The notes under the pieces are model-generated. The model had not been told where the DNA came from, made no database searches, and worked only from the letters and a program-made list of their open reading frames with translations. A program made the translations under genes and the position numbers. Shown here in pieces: positions 23,834 to 33,773 of a stretch of DNA of 64,000 nt (positions within the stretch are counted from its first letter, which is position 1; every line of letters begins with the position of its first letter). Origin of the DNA: Mesorhizobium atlanticum (lineage in GTDB: Bacteria > Pseudomonadota > Alphaproteobacteria > Rhizobiales > Rhizobiaceae); NCBI RefSeq assembly GCF_003289965.1, contig NZ_QMBQ01000001.1, positions 248,001-312,000 of the forward strand, in the 5' to 3' direction.

Positions 23834-24326
23834 ATACGGCCGGCAATCTCGACCCGGCGTCTTGCTGGCGTTGCTTCGAGGCTTCAGGAAAGACGCCGAG
23901 GGCTCTCCCGGCCTGTTGCCGCAATTCGATGAATGCGGCGCCGGTTACAAGGCTTTCCGGGGCAGCGCCTCACCGCTGACGAGCCCTGTGTGCGCCACTC
24001 CTTGGTTAACCACTCGCAAAGGCGTGAGGTTAACAAAACGCTAATTTAGTTGACTACCCCCGACACAGGTATATCTTTGTATGTGTTGGGTGTGCAATTT
24101 GGGCGAGCAGTCTGCGGTGGTGGCAACCGACTCGTGGATCGCGATTTAGGGGCGTAAGGGACGCTTAGCGGCGAAGACAAGCCGTAAAGCAACAAGCCCC
24201 GCGAACTCAGAAAATTACGACGCACATCAGTGCAGGCGGTTCTGCATATGCGGAGGAATCGCCTTTGTGACCTGGTCGGGCAGTGCCCCGTCCCGGAACG
24301 GTAGCGTGTGTGCGTACGAGGTTGCC
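23834..24326 (+). other. intergenic region ahead of the polysaccharide island
   Basis: 493 bases with no convincing gene. It contains a likely promoter at 24050-24077 (TTGACT, 16 bases, TATCTT) facing the UDP-sugar genes, about 250 bases upstream of their start. Two GGTTAAC copies lie 24 bases apart near 24004-24033. The long leader between the promoter and 24327 may carry regulation, but I see no known riboswitch. Confidence 0.4.
24050..24077 (+). promoter_or_regulatory. candidate sigma-70 promoter
   Basis: TTGACT at 24050-24055 and TATCTT at 24072-24077 with 16 bases between. It faces the UDP-glucuronate decarboxylase gene. Confidence 0.45.
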
Positions 24327-25385
24327 ATGAATAGGGTCATCAAAGTTCTGAAGCCGGTCCGATCGGGTCGAAAGAGCATCGATCGTGGCCGTGCCCTGGT
24401 CACCGGCGGAGCGGGGTTCCTGGGTTCTCATTTGTGCGAGCGACTGCTTGCGGACGGCTATGAAGTCATCGCCCTGGACAATTTCCACACCGGCAAAAGA
24501 TACAATCTAGCCGGCGTCGCGGGGGACGCCGCCTTCACCTGCATCAGCCACGACGTCGTCGATGCCTTGCCGACGGATCTCGCCGTCGACGAGATCTACA
24601 ACCTTGCCTGCCCGGCGTCCCCGCCGCACTATCAGGCCGATCCCATCCACACGTTCAAGACCAGCGTGCTCGGGGCGATCAACCTTCTGGAACTCGCCCG
24701 GCGCCACAACGCCAAGATATTCCAGGCTTCGACCTCCGAGGTCTACGGCGATCCGCTGGTGCATCCGCAGCCTGAAGCCTATTTCGGCAACGTCAACACG
24801 CATGGCCCGCGCGCCTGCTACGACGAAGGCAAGCGCTCGGCCGAAACGCTGTTCTTCGATTATGCGAGAACCTACGGCCTCGATATCCGCGTCGCGCGTA
24901 TTTTCAACACCTATGGGCCGCGCATGCGGCCCGATGACGGTCGCGTGGTGTCCAATTTCATCGTCCAGGCACTGCGCGGGGACGATATCACGGTCTATGG
25001 CAGCGGCACGCAGACGCGCTCCTTCTGCTATGTCGACGACCTCATCGAAGGGTTTGTGCGGCTGATGCGGTTGCCGACCGCGCCGAACCATCCGGTCAAC
25101 CTCGGAAACCCCGGCGAGTTCACCGTCATGGAACTGGCCGAGCTCGTCCTCGATTGCACCAATTCCCGCTCGCGGATCGTGCACAGGCCGTTGCCGGTCG
25201 ACGATCCCCGGCAGCGCCGGCCCGATATCAGCTTCGCCGAGCAGCAGCTCGGCTGGAAGCCGAAGGTCGCACTGAGCGAGGGGCTCGCCTACACCGCCAG
25301 CTATTTCGAAGCGCTTCTCGGCCGCCGGCAGCCCGGCACCTCACGCGGCGACCATCTGTCCTCCGGCGAGGCTTTCGCCCTATGA
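24327..25385 (+). CDS. UDP-glucuronate decarboxylase (UXS-like)
   Basis: 352 residues, an extended SDR. It binds NAD through TGGAGFLG at about 26-33, has the active Tyr-x3-Lys in [10 protein letters not shown], and carries [18 protein letters not shown], typical of UDP-glucuronate decarboxylases that make UDP-xylose. [15 protein letters not shown] is also a UXS mark. The start at 24327 is preferred (GAGG six bases ahead). It would supply a pentose donor for the surface polysaccharide. Its stop overlaps the next start as ATGA. Confidence 0.9.
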   Translation: MNRVIKVLKPVRSGRKSIDRGRALVTGGAGFLGSHLCERLLADGYEVIALDNFHTGKRYNLAGVAGDAAFTCISHDVVDALPTDLAVDEIYNLACPASPPHYQADPIHTFKTSVLGAINLLELARRHNAKIFQASTSEVYGDPLVHPQPEAYFGNVNTHGPRACYDEGKRSAETLFFDYARTYGLDIRVARIFNTYGPRMRPDDGRVVSNFIVQALRGDDITVYGSGTQTRSFCYVDDLIEGFVRLMRLPTAPNHPVNLGNPGEFTVMELAELVLDCTNSRSRIVHRPLPVDDPRQRRPDISFAEQQLGWKPKVALSEGLAYTASYFEALLGRRQPGTSRGDHLSSGEAFAL

Positions 25386-26509
25386 GCGCCCGCCCCATCC
25401 TGGTGACGGGCGGCGCCGGCTTCATCGGCAGCCACACCTGCAAGCAGTTGGCGGCGGCCGGCTACCTGCCGGTGGTCTACGACAATCTCAGCCGCGGCAA
25501 CGAGAAGGCTGTGGCCTGGGGTCCGCTCGTGGTCGGCGATATCCGCGACCGCGGCGCGCTCGAGCGCGCCATCGCCATCCACAGGCCGCAAGCGATCGTC
25601 CATTTCGCCGCGCTCGCCTATGTCGGCGAGTCGGTCAGCGACCCCGCGGACTATTATTCAGTCAATGTCGCCGGCACCATCGCCGTGCTCGAGGCCGCGC
25701 GGGCGAACGGCATCGGCAACATCATCTTCTCCTCCAGTTGCGCGACCTATGGCATGCCCGAGGCGCTGCCGGTGCGCGAGACCTCATCGCAGAACCCGAT
25801 CAGCCCCTACGGCCGCAGCAAGCTGATGGGCGAACAGATCATCAGGGACCATGCCGCGGCCTACGGCACGAAATACGCGATCCTGCGTTACTTCAACGCT
25901 TGCGGCGCCGATCCCGACGGCGAGCTTGGCGAATGGCATACGCCGGAAACCCATCTCATTCCCAGGGTGTTGATGGCGGCGTCCGGCATGATCGAGGCGA
26001 TCGAGGTCTTCGGCACCGACTACGAGACCGCGGACGGCACCTGCGTGCGCGACTACGTCCATGTCAGCGACCTCGCCCGGGCGCATATCAAGGCCCTCAT
26101 GCATCTGGAGGCCGGCGGCAAAAGCCTTGCGGTCAACCTTGGCACCGGCCGCGGGGTCTCGATCAGGCAGATCATGGAGGCGGTCGAGCGGATCACATCG
26201 CGGCCGGTCCCGGTCATGTACAAGGCGCGCCGGCCAGGCGATCCGGCGGGGCTTTTCGCCGACCCCGGCCTTGCCCGCGAACAGCTGGGCTTCGTGGCGC
26301 AACTTTCCGACATCGACACCATCGTCAGGACGGCCGCACCCTTCTTCGGGCTCGGTCCGGCCTTGCGCGATTGCGGCGCTTCGGCCGCCATGCCGCGCGC
26401 ATTGCGCGCGCCGCGCGGCGCAAACGCCAATCAGAAACGCCGGCCCGCAAGGCCGGCGGTCGGCCCTGTGAGTAATGTGTCGGGGCGTGGGCTCGCTGAG
26501 TTCGGCTAA
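25382..26509 (+). CDS. galE: UDP-glucose 4-epimerase
   Basis: 375 residues, an extended [13 protein letters not shown] binds [13 protein letters not shown] and YGRSKLMGE give the catalytic Ser/Thr and Tyr-x3-Lys; [24 protein letters not shown] is typical of bacterial GalE, which interconverts UDP-glucose and UDP-galactose. The last 50 or so residues (basic, Ala-rich) run beyond the usual end. Start and previous stop overlap as ATGA, so the two sugar-nucleotide enzymes are co-translated. It feeds the neighbouring glycosyltransferases. Confidence 0.93.
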   Translation: MSARPILVTGGAGFIGSHTCKQLAAAGYLPVVYDNLSRGNEKAVAWGPLVVGDIRDRGALERAIAIHRPQAIVHFAALAYVGESVSDPADYYSVNVAGTIAVLEAARANGIGNIIFSSSCATYGMPEALPVRETSSQNPISPYGRSKLMGEQIIRDHAAAYGTKYAILRYFNACGADPDGELGEWHTPETHLIPRVLMAASGMIEAIEVFGTDYETADGTCVRDYVHVSDLARAHIKALMHLEAGGKSLAVNLGTGRGVSIRQIMEAVERITSRPVPVMYKARRPGDPAGLFADPGLAREQLGFVAQLSDIDTIVRTAAPFFGLGPALRDCGASAAMPRALRAPRGANANQKRRPARPAVGPVSNVSGRGLAEFG

Positions 26510-26616
26510 GGCCGTCTCAGCGAGCCTCCATTTCTGTTGCAGGTTGCCTGAGCGCAATAAGGACGAGAGCCACGGCGAAACCGCCGAACCCAACGCGCAG
26601 CTTTCCCGCAATTGCT

Positions 26617-27216
26617 TCAGCTCTTGCTGTCGATCAGCTTGCGGGTCTCATCGAACTGCGCGCCCTTGGTGTTGCCCGCCTCGAACTTCTGGTGCTCGTC
26701 GGCGGGATCGTCCTTGGCGTGCTTGAAATCATACCATGTGCCGTCGGGATCCTTGCGCTGCTCGATGTTCCCGTTCTCGACACGATGACTGTAGCAGGTA
26801 CGCTGCGGCTTGGTGGAGTAGGTCTTGGACCGCCAGGCAAGTTCCATGCACATCTTGCCCTTTTCCGTCACCAGCCAGCGGCCCTCGCCGACGGCGGGCG
26901 AATCCTCCCCCTTCGTCCAGGCATGCAGGCGCCTGTCCATTCCGAAATAGGCGGCGCCGTTCTTCCAGTTCCAGGTGCGGTCGGCATAGAGAAGCTGCAG
27001 CTCGAAAGCCGTCGGAGCAATGTCGGGCTTGGCAGCCGCCTCGACCGGCGTACCGTTCTTCGCCGGAGCCGCGCCGCCGCCAAAAGCAAGCTGGCCGCAG
27101 GTGGCCAACGCAACCAGCCAGCCGACTTTCGCAAGCCGATGGGGCCGGCTCAATTCAAGTCGGCCCGGTTCGTATGACGATGTGGTTTCAGCTGTCGTCC
27201 CGTTGAGCGTGCGCAT
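26617..27216 (-). CDS. DUF995-family exported protein (copy 1)
   Basis: 199 residues from the ATG at 27216 (GAGGGGG ahead). A hydrophobic segment near 33-46 (GWLVALATCGQLAFG) follows a basic N-terminus, so export or membrane anchoring is likely. The DUF995 domain spans about 70-180: LLYADRTWNWKNGAAYFG, WTKG...GEGRW, GKMCMELAWR, CYSHR and WYDFKH. The function is unknown; members cluster in rhizobial polysaccharide regions. A second copy is at 35293-35814, so the pair brackets the glycosyltransferase genes. Confidence 0.82.
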   Translation of the reverse strand: MRTLNGTTAETTSSYEPGRLELSRPHRLAKVGWLVALATCGQLAFGGGAAPAKNGTPVEAAAKPDIAPTAFELQLLYADRTWNWKNGAAYFGMDRRLHAWTKGEDSPAVGEGRWLVTEKGKMCMELAWRSKTYSTKPQRTCYSHRVENGNIEQRKDPDGTWYDFKHAKDDPADEHQKFEAGNTKGAQFDETRKLIDSKS

Positions 27217-27795
27217 GTCGATACCCCCTCTCGACCCCGATACTGTGGGGCCGATGAACCCTGTTCTGGAAGATGTTCCCCCGGGCTTCCCGCGAGCCGT
27301 CACGATGCCTGGGCCTGTCGGCCCGATGGCGGCGCGATCAGCGCCCATGAGCCTATTAACAGCCGCGCGCGGCGCGATGTCAACTCAATCGAGGCTCAAG
27401 TGATCACTACAAGTCGCTAGTTAAAGCAGGGATATCATAATGTTGCGATAGTCTGACGTTGTTGGCAATTACATGGGGCCAGAATAGCTTCACCGGGGGG
27501 CGGGTCCACATGACGGGCACGCGGCTGGTTGCAGCCATCGCTGCCCGATCCATCGATGCTTGCCCTGCTGACACTCGGCGTATGGCTGCTCGCGAAATAC
27601 CGGGCCGGCGGCCAGCCGAGGCTCCTGCCGCCGGCTACGGTTTGTCGAACATCATCCCGGAGTGATCGACCACCTCGACAAGACCGCGACCAAGCTTGTG
27701 GATTCGGACACGATGCTGGTCTATAGGATCACCCGCCCGTGACGGCGCGCCGTCCGAGGCGCGCCGGCGAAGCGATCCGCGGATAAAGGCGTGAA
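27217..27795. other. intergenic region with a gene remnant
   Basis: 579 bases between the DUF995 gene and the flippase-like gene. The left half (27217-27528) holds the DUF995 promoter region, with no recognisable boxes. The right half holds the frameshifted remnant called separately at 27529-27742. Confidence 0.4.
27529..27742 (+). pseudogene. decayed 3' end of a membrane protein gene, possibly glycosyltransferase
   Basis: One frame reads a membrane-like segment (MLALLTLGVWLLAKYRAG). After a +1 shift near 27630 another frame reads RFVEHHPGVIDHLDKTATKL, then VDSDTMLVYRITRP, and stops at 27740-27742. The two halves look like the last helix and soluble tail of one integral membrane protein, of the sort seen at the end of ArnT/PMT-type sugar transferases. 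No intact start or ribosome site is present. The identification is tentative; the decay itself is suggested by the frameshift and the natural-looking C-terminus. Confidence 0.4.
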
Positions 27796-28770
27796 TTGTC
27801 GAGCCACCGGATAAGCCGCTCCGACGCGGCGGTGGCGCCATCGGAGAATTGGTTGAAGCGAGCGATATCGATAGTCGTCACCCTGGCGCTGCTGGCATGG
27901 CTTGCCAGCGATCAGCGCTGGAAGATGGTCGGCGATGCCTTCGCCTCCATCACGCCCGGCGCTTTCGTGGCGGTCGCGGCGGCGCTGTTCGTCACCTATG
28001 TGCTCAGGGCGCTGCGCGTCTGCGACGAATTCCGCGACGACGTGAACGGCCGCTTCGGCGCCACGCTGCGCGTCATCCTGGTCCACAATGCGATGATCAA
28101 CATCGTGCCGTTCCGCGGCGGCGAGACGGCCTTTCCGATCCTGTTGCGCCAGGTCTTCGGCGTTTCGATCGTGCGCGCCAGCGCCTCTCTTCTCTGGTTC
28201 AGGCTGCAGGACGCCTTCGTCGTCGGCGTGCTGGCCTGCCTTGTCTGGCCGGGCCTGCATCCGGCGCTGAGGACCGCCGGCATCGCGGCGCTGATCGCTG
28301 CCGCATGGTATCTGCCGCGCTGGGCGCGCGCGCCGCACAACTGGACCGCCGGCGGCAGCATCGTCTCGAAGCTCGGCAAATTGCGAGACATCTTCACGGA
28401 AGCAACCGGGCGCTCGCGCTACGGCTGGTGGTGGACGATCGCCAACTGGGCGCTGAAGCTCGGCGTGCAGGGCTGGCTGCTCGCCATGCTGCTCAACACC
28501 TCGTTCCAGACCGCCTTTCCGGGCGCTGTCGGAGCGGAAGCTGCCGCCATCCTGCCGGTGCAGGGCGTCGCCGGCTTCGGCACCTATGAGGCGGGCGCCG
28601 CCGCGGCGCTGCTCTATTCCGGCATCGCCATGAAGGACGGCCTGCAGGCAGCGCTCGCGTTGCATCTTTTCATCCTGTGCTCGGCGGTCGCAACCGGTGC
28701 GATCGCCTGGCTGTTTCCCTCGAAATCGACGCTGCCGGAAACCCCGGCAGCGGGACCGGCAAGGAAATGA
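27796..28770 (+). CDS. lysylphosphatidylglycerol-synthase-TM (UPF0104)-like membrane protein
   Basis: 324 residues, about eight helices. It belongs to the integral membrane family shared by the MprF flippase half and AglD-like proteins: HNAMINIVPFRGGETAFPIL and ILPVQGVAGFGTYEAGAAAAL are its typical conserved loops. Such proteins often stand beside GT2 transferases and may flip or handle lipid-linked sugars. The called start is a TTG at 27796 (AAAGGCG ahead); another TTG at 27853 behind GGAG is possible. The stop overlaps the next start as ATGA. Confidence 0.85.
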   Translation: MSSHRISRSDAAVAPSENWLKRAISIVVTLALLAWLASDQRWKMVGDAFASITPGAFVAVAAALFVTYVLRALRVCDEFRDDVNGRFGATLRVILVHNAMINIVPFRGGETAFPILLRQVFGVSIVRASASLLWFRLQDAFVVGVLACLVWPGLHPALRTAGIAALIAAAWYLPRWARAPHNWTAGGSIVSKLGKLRDIFTEATGRSRYGWWWTIANWALKLGVQGWLLAMLLNTSFQTAFPGAVGAEAAAILPVQGVAGFGTYEAGAAAALLYSGIAMKDGLQAALALHLFILCSAVATGAIAWLFPSKSTLPETPAAGPARK

Positions 28771-29855
28771 CTGCCATGAACGTGCTTCCCATTCCGGCCT
28801 CCGGATTGCCCGAGGGCGCCGTCATGCCCGAGCACAAGCTCTCCATCGTCATTCCGATGTACAACGAGGCCGACAATGTCGAGCCGCTGCTTGTCCGCAT
28901 CCATCAGGCGATGGAAAATTACAGCCAACCCTGGGAAGTGGTGCTGGTCGACGACGGCAGCACCGACGCCACGCCGGCCGAAATCCAGCGCCTCGCGGCC
29001 GTGTACGGGCCGCACGTGCATGGCGTGGAGCTGGTGCGCAACTACAAGCAGACCGCGGCCATGCAGGCCGGCCTCGACGCCGCGCGCGGCGACGTCATCG
29101 CAACGCTCGACGGCGACCTGCAGAACGACCCTTTCGACATCCCGCGCATGGTCTATCGCCTGCTGACCGAGGATCTCGACCTCGTCGCCGGCTGGCGCAA
29201 GGACCGCAAGGAAGGGTTCTGGTTGCGCCGCCTGCCGTCCCGCATCGCCAACAGGCTGATCGCGCGCGTCACCGGCGTTAAGCTCAAGGACTATGGCTGC
29301 AGCCTGAAAGTGTTCCGCGGCAGCGTCATCCGCAGCGTGCGGCTCTATGGCGAGATGCACCGCTTCATCCCGGCGTGGCTGGCGACGGTGACGACGCCGC
29401 GCCGCATAGCCGAGGAAGTGGTGACCCATCACGCCCGCATTCATGGCCAGTCGAAATACGGCATCTCGCGCACCTTCCGCGTGGTGCTCGACCTCGTCTT
29501 CATGTTCTTCTTCCTGCGCTACCGCACGCGGCCCGGCCATTTCTTCGGCGGCATCGGCATCGTGCTCGGCGTGCTCGGCTCGCTGATCCTTGCCTACCTC
29601 TTCTCGATCAAGGTTTTCTGGGGGCAGGACATCGGCACAAGGCCGATGCTGATCACCGGCTTCTTCCTGGTGATCGCAGGCCTGCAGGCGGTGACGTCGG
29701 GCGTGCTGGCCGAGATGCTGTCGCGTGTCTATCTCGAGGCCAACGGCGCGCTCGCCTATGTGGCGCGGCCTCAGCCCGCGCATGGCGAGGGCGACGGCTG
29801 GCATTGGCCGAGCAAGCCGGCGGTTGTCGAAAAGCCGAAGGCGCGTCGGAAGTAA
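28767..29855 (+). CDS. GT2 polyprenyl-phosphate sugar transferase (DPM/ArnC-like)
   Basis: 362 residues. The N-terminal GT-A domain (about 25-240) has SIVIPMYNEADNVEPLL, LVDDGSTDAT, the donor-site LDGDLQNDP (DxD-like) and DYGCSLKVFRG. Two C-terminal membrane helices (about 270-330) are typical of transferases that charge polyprenyl phosphate with a sugar. It is coupled to the preceding flippase-like gene by an ATGA overlap, suggesting that one makes and the other flips the lipid-linked sugar. The exact sugar is unknown. Confidence 0.92.
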   Translation: MTAMNVLPIPASGLPEGAVMPEHKLSIVIPMYNEADNVEPLLVRIHQAMENYSQPWEVVLVDDGSTDATPAEIQRLAAVYGPHVHGVELVRNYKQTAAMQAGLDAARGDVIATLDGDLQNDPFDIPRMVYRLLTEDLDLVAGWRKDRKEGFWLRRLPSRIANRLIARVTGVKLKDYGCSLKVFRGSVIRSVRLYGEMHRFIPAWLATVTTPRRIAEEVVTHHARIHGQSKYGISRTFRVVLDLVFMFFFLRYRTRPGHFFGGIGIVLGVLGSLILAYLFSIKVFWGQDIGTRPMLITGFFLVIAGLQAVTSGVLAEMLSRVYLEANGALAYVARPQPAHGEGDGWHWPSKPAVVEKPKARRK

Positions 29856-29902
29856 TCCCGCTGGCGTCCGCCGGCCAGAACCGCGACGGGCGGACGATCG
29901 AA

Positions 29903-29947
29903 GGGCAAGAGGCAGCGCGCCATCAGCGCGCAAATGCCCTCTTGCCC
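29903..29947. terminator. strong bidirectional hairpin between convergent genes
   Basis: GGGCAAGAGG and CCTCTTGCCC make a 10-base outer stem; CGCGC and GCGCG an inner one. It lies between the GT2 stop and the end of the leftward lipoprotein gene. Confidence 0.65.
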
Positions 29948-29981
29948 CGCGATCACGCCCCCCGGCGATGGATTGGGCGGA

Positions 29982-30386
29982 TCAACGTGCCCGGCAGGCC
30001 GCGCGTTGGCCGAAGCCGCTCGGGCCGCAAATCCAGGGTGAATGGCCAAGCAGCGGGCCAACGCTGCCCAGCGTGTAGGAAACCTTGACCGGCGCCGGCA
30101 TGTGCAGCCGCTGCGGGCGCACGAAAGCCGCATAGGCTTCTTCCCTGACGCGCGTCACCCTGGTCATGCGCGTCATCGGCTTGCGATTGACTACATGCAG
30201 CCGCCTGTTGCTGACGTGGTGCATCTTCTTGCCGAGTTGCTCCGTCACCGGCTTGACGCTGAGCGAGCCGGTTTTCATCGTATCCATGCTCTGGCAGCCG
30301 GACACGATCGAGGCCAGTGCAAGAGCGGCAATGACGCAAGCATATCTCTTGCCGACGGCCGCTGCTTTATTCATGAAATCGTTCAT
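29982..30386 (-). CDS. small lipoprotein with CGPSGFGQ C-terminal motif (copy 2)
   Basis: 134 residues. The signal peptide ends in the lipobox IVSGC with the lipidated Cys at residue 31 (Q, S follow, favouring the outer membrane). The middle is very basic (KKMHHVSNRRLHVVNRKP). The tail PLLGHSPWICGPSGFGQRAA then CRAR matches that of the lipoprotein at 23480-23833, with the CGPSGFGQ core identical and both the start and end cysteines kept. AGGGGAC precedes the ATG at 30386. Role unknown; its place suggests surface-polysaccharide biology. Confidence 0.72.
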   Translation of the reverse strand: MNDFMNKAAAVGKRYACVIAALALASIVSGCQSMDTMKTGSLSVKPVTEQLGKKMHHVSNRRLHVVNRKPMTRMTRVTRVREEAYAAFVRPQRLHMPAPVKVSYTLGSVGPLLGHSPWICGPSGFGQRAACRAR

Positions 30387-30617
30387 TGTCGTCCCCTGCT
30401 ACGAAATACGCGTTGCTTTCGCGCGCGGATATATTTTCTCTTTCCTTGGCTTCCGCGCCGCGTGAATGGCTTACGCCCATTCACATCGTGGCTTAATATT
30501 AGAGGGGACTTATTAAAATTCGTGCAAACGAGATGATGAGCGCAGTCTTTCGCGACTCGATCGACTATTATTAAAATGCGAACGTTCGGCAGCCGCCCTT
30601 GCCGCCCAAGCCAACGG

Positions 30618-31742
30618 TCAATTTCCGGCCGGCGCAGCCGTGTAGGGCAGTCTCGCTTTCAGGCGGTTCAACGGTTGTTCCAACAAGTGCCATGAGGCCG
30701 CGGCAGCCGCGACCGTGACCAGCCCCGCAATCACGAACCGGATCGGACCGAGCGGAGGGAACTGCATCTCGAAGTATCCGCAGAAAAGGAAGACGACGGC
30801 CAGTGCGGGGAAATGATAGAGATAGATCCCATAGCTGATCCGGCCCAGATATCGCACAGCGGAGTTCTCTGCCAGTCGCTTGATCGGGCCCTTGGCACCT
30901 ACGCTGGCCCAACTCACGACAGCGGCCAGAGGTACGACCGTCAGGAAGTCGCCGAGTATAAAGTTGAACATGGCAGCCTGCAGCGTGAATGAAATCGCCA
31001 CGATGGCGATGGCCGCGACGCTTGCTATCGCCAGTTTCCACCGCAGTACATCGGTCAGTCGATTGGACGCTTCGATCGCCGCGAGAAGGGCGCCGGCGCC
31101 CAAAGCGTCGAACGCGGCCGGCGTCAGCACGTAACGGGCCGGCCCTTCCGGAAGAGAGAACATGATGGCTGCCCGAAAGGCGACCGCAGCAAGGATGATC
31201 CCAATCAGCGTCGGAATCAGTGTTCGGCCGGGGCTCAGTACGATCAGCAGCGGCCAAAACAGATAAAACTGCTCTTCTACGCTCAAACTCCACAGATGAG
31301 CGAGCGGCCAGGGGTCCCAGTTACCGTTTAGCGCAAACAAGACATTGGAGAGGTAGGCAGTGTGCCAGGGCAACGATGTCCGGACTTCGGGCAAGAAGGC
31401 GGCTGCCAAGGCCAGCATCACGTAATATGCCGGGAAAATCCTCAGGGCCCGCCGCAGATAGAAGACCAGGATGACTCCAAGAGTGCCCTGCGATCGGACC
31501 GCTTCCTTCGATCGGATCAAGATACCGGTGATCAGGTAACCGCTGATAACAAAAAACAGCCGGACACCATAATGACCCCAGGGTGAGGCTTCATCCCAAA
31601 AGTGCGAGTACATGACGGCGAATACAGCAACGGCTCGCAGCGAGTCGATCTGCGGCCTGTACTCGGGGTTAGGCATCCTACTGAACACAGGATGCCGCTT
31701 GCCAGGGCTTAGCGCAGCCGCGTTCAGACCACTCACAGGCAT
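30618..31742 (-). CDS. acyltransferase family 3 (OafA/YrhL-like)
   Basis: 374 residues with about ten helices. It has YRPQIDSLRAVAVFAVMYSH, where the catalytic-type His lies at the end of helix 1, GVRLFFVISGYLITGIL, RRALRIFPAYY and HLWSLSVEEQFYLFWP, all typical of membrane acyltransferases that O-acetylate or acylate surface glycans. It probably decorates the polysaccharide made by the island. An alternative ATG lies 22 residues in. The start of the coding frame is not well marked by a ribosome site. Confidence 0.92.
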   Translation of the reverse strand: MPVSGLNAAALSPGKRHPVFSRMPNPEYRPQIDSLRAVAVFAVMYSHFWDEASPWGHYGVRLFFVISGYLITGILIRSKEAVRSQGTLGVILVFYLRRALRIFPAYYVMLALAAAFLPEVRTSLPWHTAYLSNVLFALNGNWDPWPLAHLWSLSVEEQFYLFWPLLIVLSPGRTLIPTLIGIILAAVAFRAAIMFSLPEGPARYVLTPAAFDALGAGALLAAIEASNRLTDVLRWKLAIASVAAIAIVAISFTLQAAMFNFILGDFLTVVPLAAVVSWASVGAKGPIKRLAENSAVRYLGRISYGIYLYHFPALAVVFLFCGYFEMQFPPLGPIRFVIAGLVTVAAAAASWHLLEQPLNRLKARLPYTAAPAGN

Positions 31743-31853
31743 TCACCGCGCGACGACGATCACCAAAGAAGCGATCCGCCGAATAGGATTTGAGCCATGA
31801 ACGACAGCTGTCTTCGGGCATTCCATTTGACTATTCATTCGACTCTTGAGGTT

Positions 31854-33773
31854 TCATTCACCCCAACCGAGATCAAAGCGGAATCTTTGGCTTCCGAGTT
31901 CGCCGCGGCCTGCACCGGAAACCGGATACGTAACCTTGACGATGTGTAGGCCGGCGCCCTGCTGCAGTCCATATATGCCTTGCAGACCGCGGTCGTAAAA
32001 TCCTGCCAGCGGGATCAATATGGCGACGGCCGCGAGCGATCCTTGCAGCGCAAACTTACCTATGTTTTTCCGCAGAGAAATCTTGTTCTCAGTCAGATGC
32101 TTGCCAACTATCACCACGACCAGCAATCCGTAGATCGTCGCATTGAACGCGGCGAACCAGTAGAAACCGAAGGCTCTCGAAGGATGCTCCACTAGAAGCA
32201 CCGGCAACGAAGCTCCAACCGCTAGCAGGGCATATGGCACGATGACGCGAGCGGGCAGAAGGTGTTTCGGGCCGCTGCCTTTTGGAGTGACGCGGAAATC
32301 GACGAATGACTTGGTCAGATAATCGCGAACCGATGCCAGCGTTCCTGCCATTACCCACGGCCAGCGCGCGAACAAATGGAAGAGTGTCCCTTCCCAACTG
32401 ATAGCCTTCGCCGAGAATGGACGCGAGAGACCCAACCTCTTTAGAAAGATCACCAGAGCAATCGGGATGCCCGCGCTTGGCATGTAGTAGAAAAGGAAAT
32501 CCGGGTAGGTCACGTTGGCAAAATTGTTGCCCGACAAAAGCGCGTAGATCGGCATGGCATAGGTTGCCATCGCAAACAAAGCGAACATGGGATACCAGAG
32601 CTGGCAGAATACGAACTGCCGTCTGAGCCTCGGGCTGAGCTTGGACAGATATGCCGGCGTGTATTCAAGCAGGATGGTCGTCAAGCTGCGCGACCATTGG
32701 AATTCCTGAGTAATCAGATCGGCGAAAGTTTGCGGTCCGTCGCCGTTGGCGATTGCGTCAATCGCGTGCACGCCGCGCCAGCCGGCGGCGTTGATCAGCA
32801 TCGAGGTGGAATGATCCTCGGCAAGCTCCGGACCGAGACCCCCGGCCTCACGCAGCGCCCTCGTCCTTACGGCATAGTGCGAGCCGATGCAGAGGGGTGC
32901 GCCGCTAGCTGTGTAACCGGATTGCAATGGTCCGTGAAGCATCCCCTCAACAAACAGCCGGCCACGGGCCGCCCAGCTTTCATTGGCATTGTTGTCGCAG
33001 ATGCTGGGCGCCGAGACGTAACCGACGCCAGGATCGGCAAACGGATAGAGGATTTCCCTCAGATAGGTCGGCGTCGGCACGTGATCGGCGTCCATCTGAG
33101 CGACGAAGTCGTAGCGCTCGTAACCGTAGTGGTCGTAAAAGAAGGCCAGATTGCCTTCCTTGCAGCGGGTCCGGCGCGGCCAGGTCTTGCGGTGATAGTC
33201 CTCGCGGCCGCGCCTGGTCGAAATCAGCACGCCATGGGCGTCGCACCAGCGAACCGTCGCCTCGGTCGGATCCTCGTCGGCAAGCCAGGTGTCGTGCGGA
33301 TAGTCCTGCGCCAGCATCGCTTCCAATGTGCGCTGCACCACGGCGAAAGGTTCCGACGGCGCCTTGGTGACCACCATGGCGACGCGTGAACGCTTAGGGA
33401 TCGTGTGCAGCTTCGAGGACTTCCTCGAGGCATGGACGTTGAGCAGGAAATACATCGGCATCAAGGTCAGCCAGGCCAGCACTATGGTGGCGAAGGCAAA
33501 GGGCCCGAGATGGCCGATATGCTCGGGCCGCAACCACCAGGACCAGAAGAAAGCCAGCGTGAGGAACCAGAAAGCGATGCCAAGCCGCAGGATCAATTGC
33601 TGGCGCGACGTGAGGACGGGCACGAGGTAGGGCCCATTGGGGCCGTGGCCAGCCGGAACCTCGCCAGCCTTGCCGATTGACGTCGTTTTGCCGCCGACAA
33701 CGTCGGCTCCCCCAGATACGCCCATACTACCCGCCGCCCTGCCCGCCCGGCAAAGCCGGTCGAACGCATTCAT
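31854..33773 (-). CDS. cellulose-synthase-like GT2 glycosyltransferase
   Basis: 639 residues. Two helices (about 58-105) precede a large GT-A domain with D-x-D type motifs: LADEDPTEATVRW near 165, MDADHVPTPTYL near 230, AEDHSTSM near 320, and QEFQWSRSL near 355 in place of the classical QxxRW. Four or five further helices follow (about 395-610). The set is that of processive bacterial synthases such as cellulose or glucomannan synthases, which polymerise and export a beta-glycan. No PilZ domain is seen. It is likely the main polymerising enzyme of the island. Confidence 0.9.
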   Translation of the reverse strand: MNAFDRLCRAGRAAGSMGVSGGADVVGGKTTSIGKAGEVPAGHGPNGPYLVPVLTSRQQLILRLGIAFWFLTLAFFWSWWLRPEHIGHLGPFAFATIVLAWLTLMPMYFLLNVHASRKSSKLHTIPKRSRVAMVVTKAPSEPFAVVQRTLEAMLAQDYPHDTWLADEDPTEATVRWCDAHGVLISTRRGREDYHRKTWPRRTRCKEGNLAFFYDHYGYERYDFVAQMDADHVPTPTYLREILYPFADPGVGYVSAPSICDNNANESWAARGRLFVEGMLHGPLQSGYTASGAPLCIGSHYAVRTRALREAGGLGPELAEDHSTSMLINAAGWRGVHAIDAIANGDGPQTFADLITQEFQWSRSLTTILLEYTPAYLSKLSPRLRRQFVFCQLWYPMFALFAMATYAMPIYALLSGNNFANVTYPDFLFYYMPSAGIPIALVIFLKRLGLSRPFSAKAISWEGTLFHLFARWPWVMAGTLASVRDYLTKSFVDFRVTPKGSGPKHLLPARVIVPYALLAVGASLPVLLVEHPSRAFGFYWFAAFNATIYGLLVVVIVGKHLTENKISLRKNIGKFALQGSLAAVAILIPLAGFYDRGLQGIYGLQQGAGLHIVKVTYPVSGAGRGELGSQRFRFDLGWGE

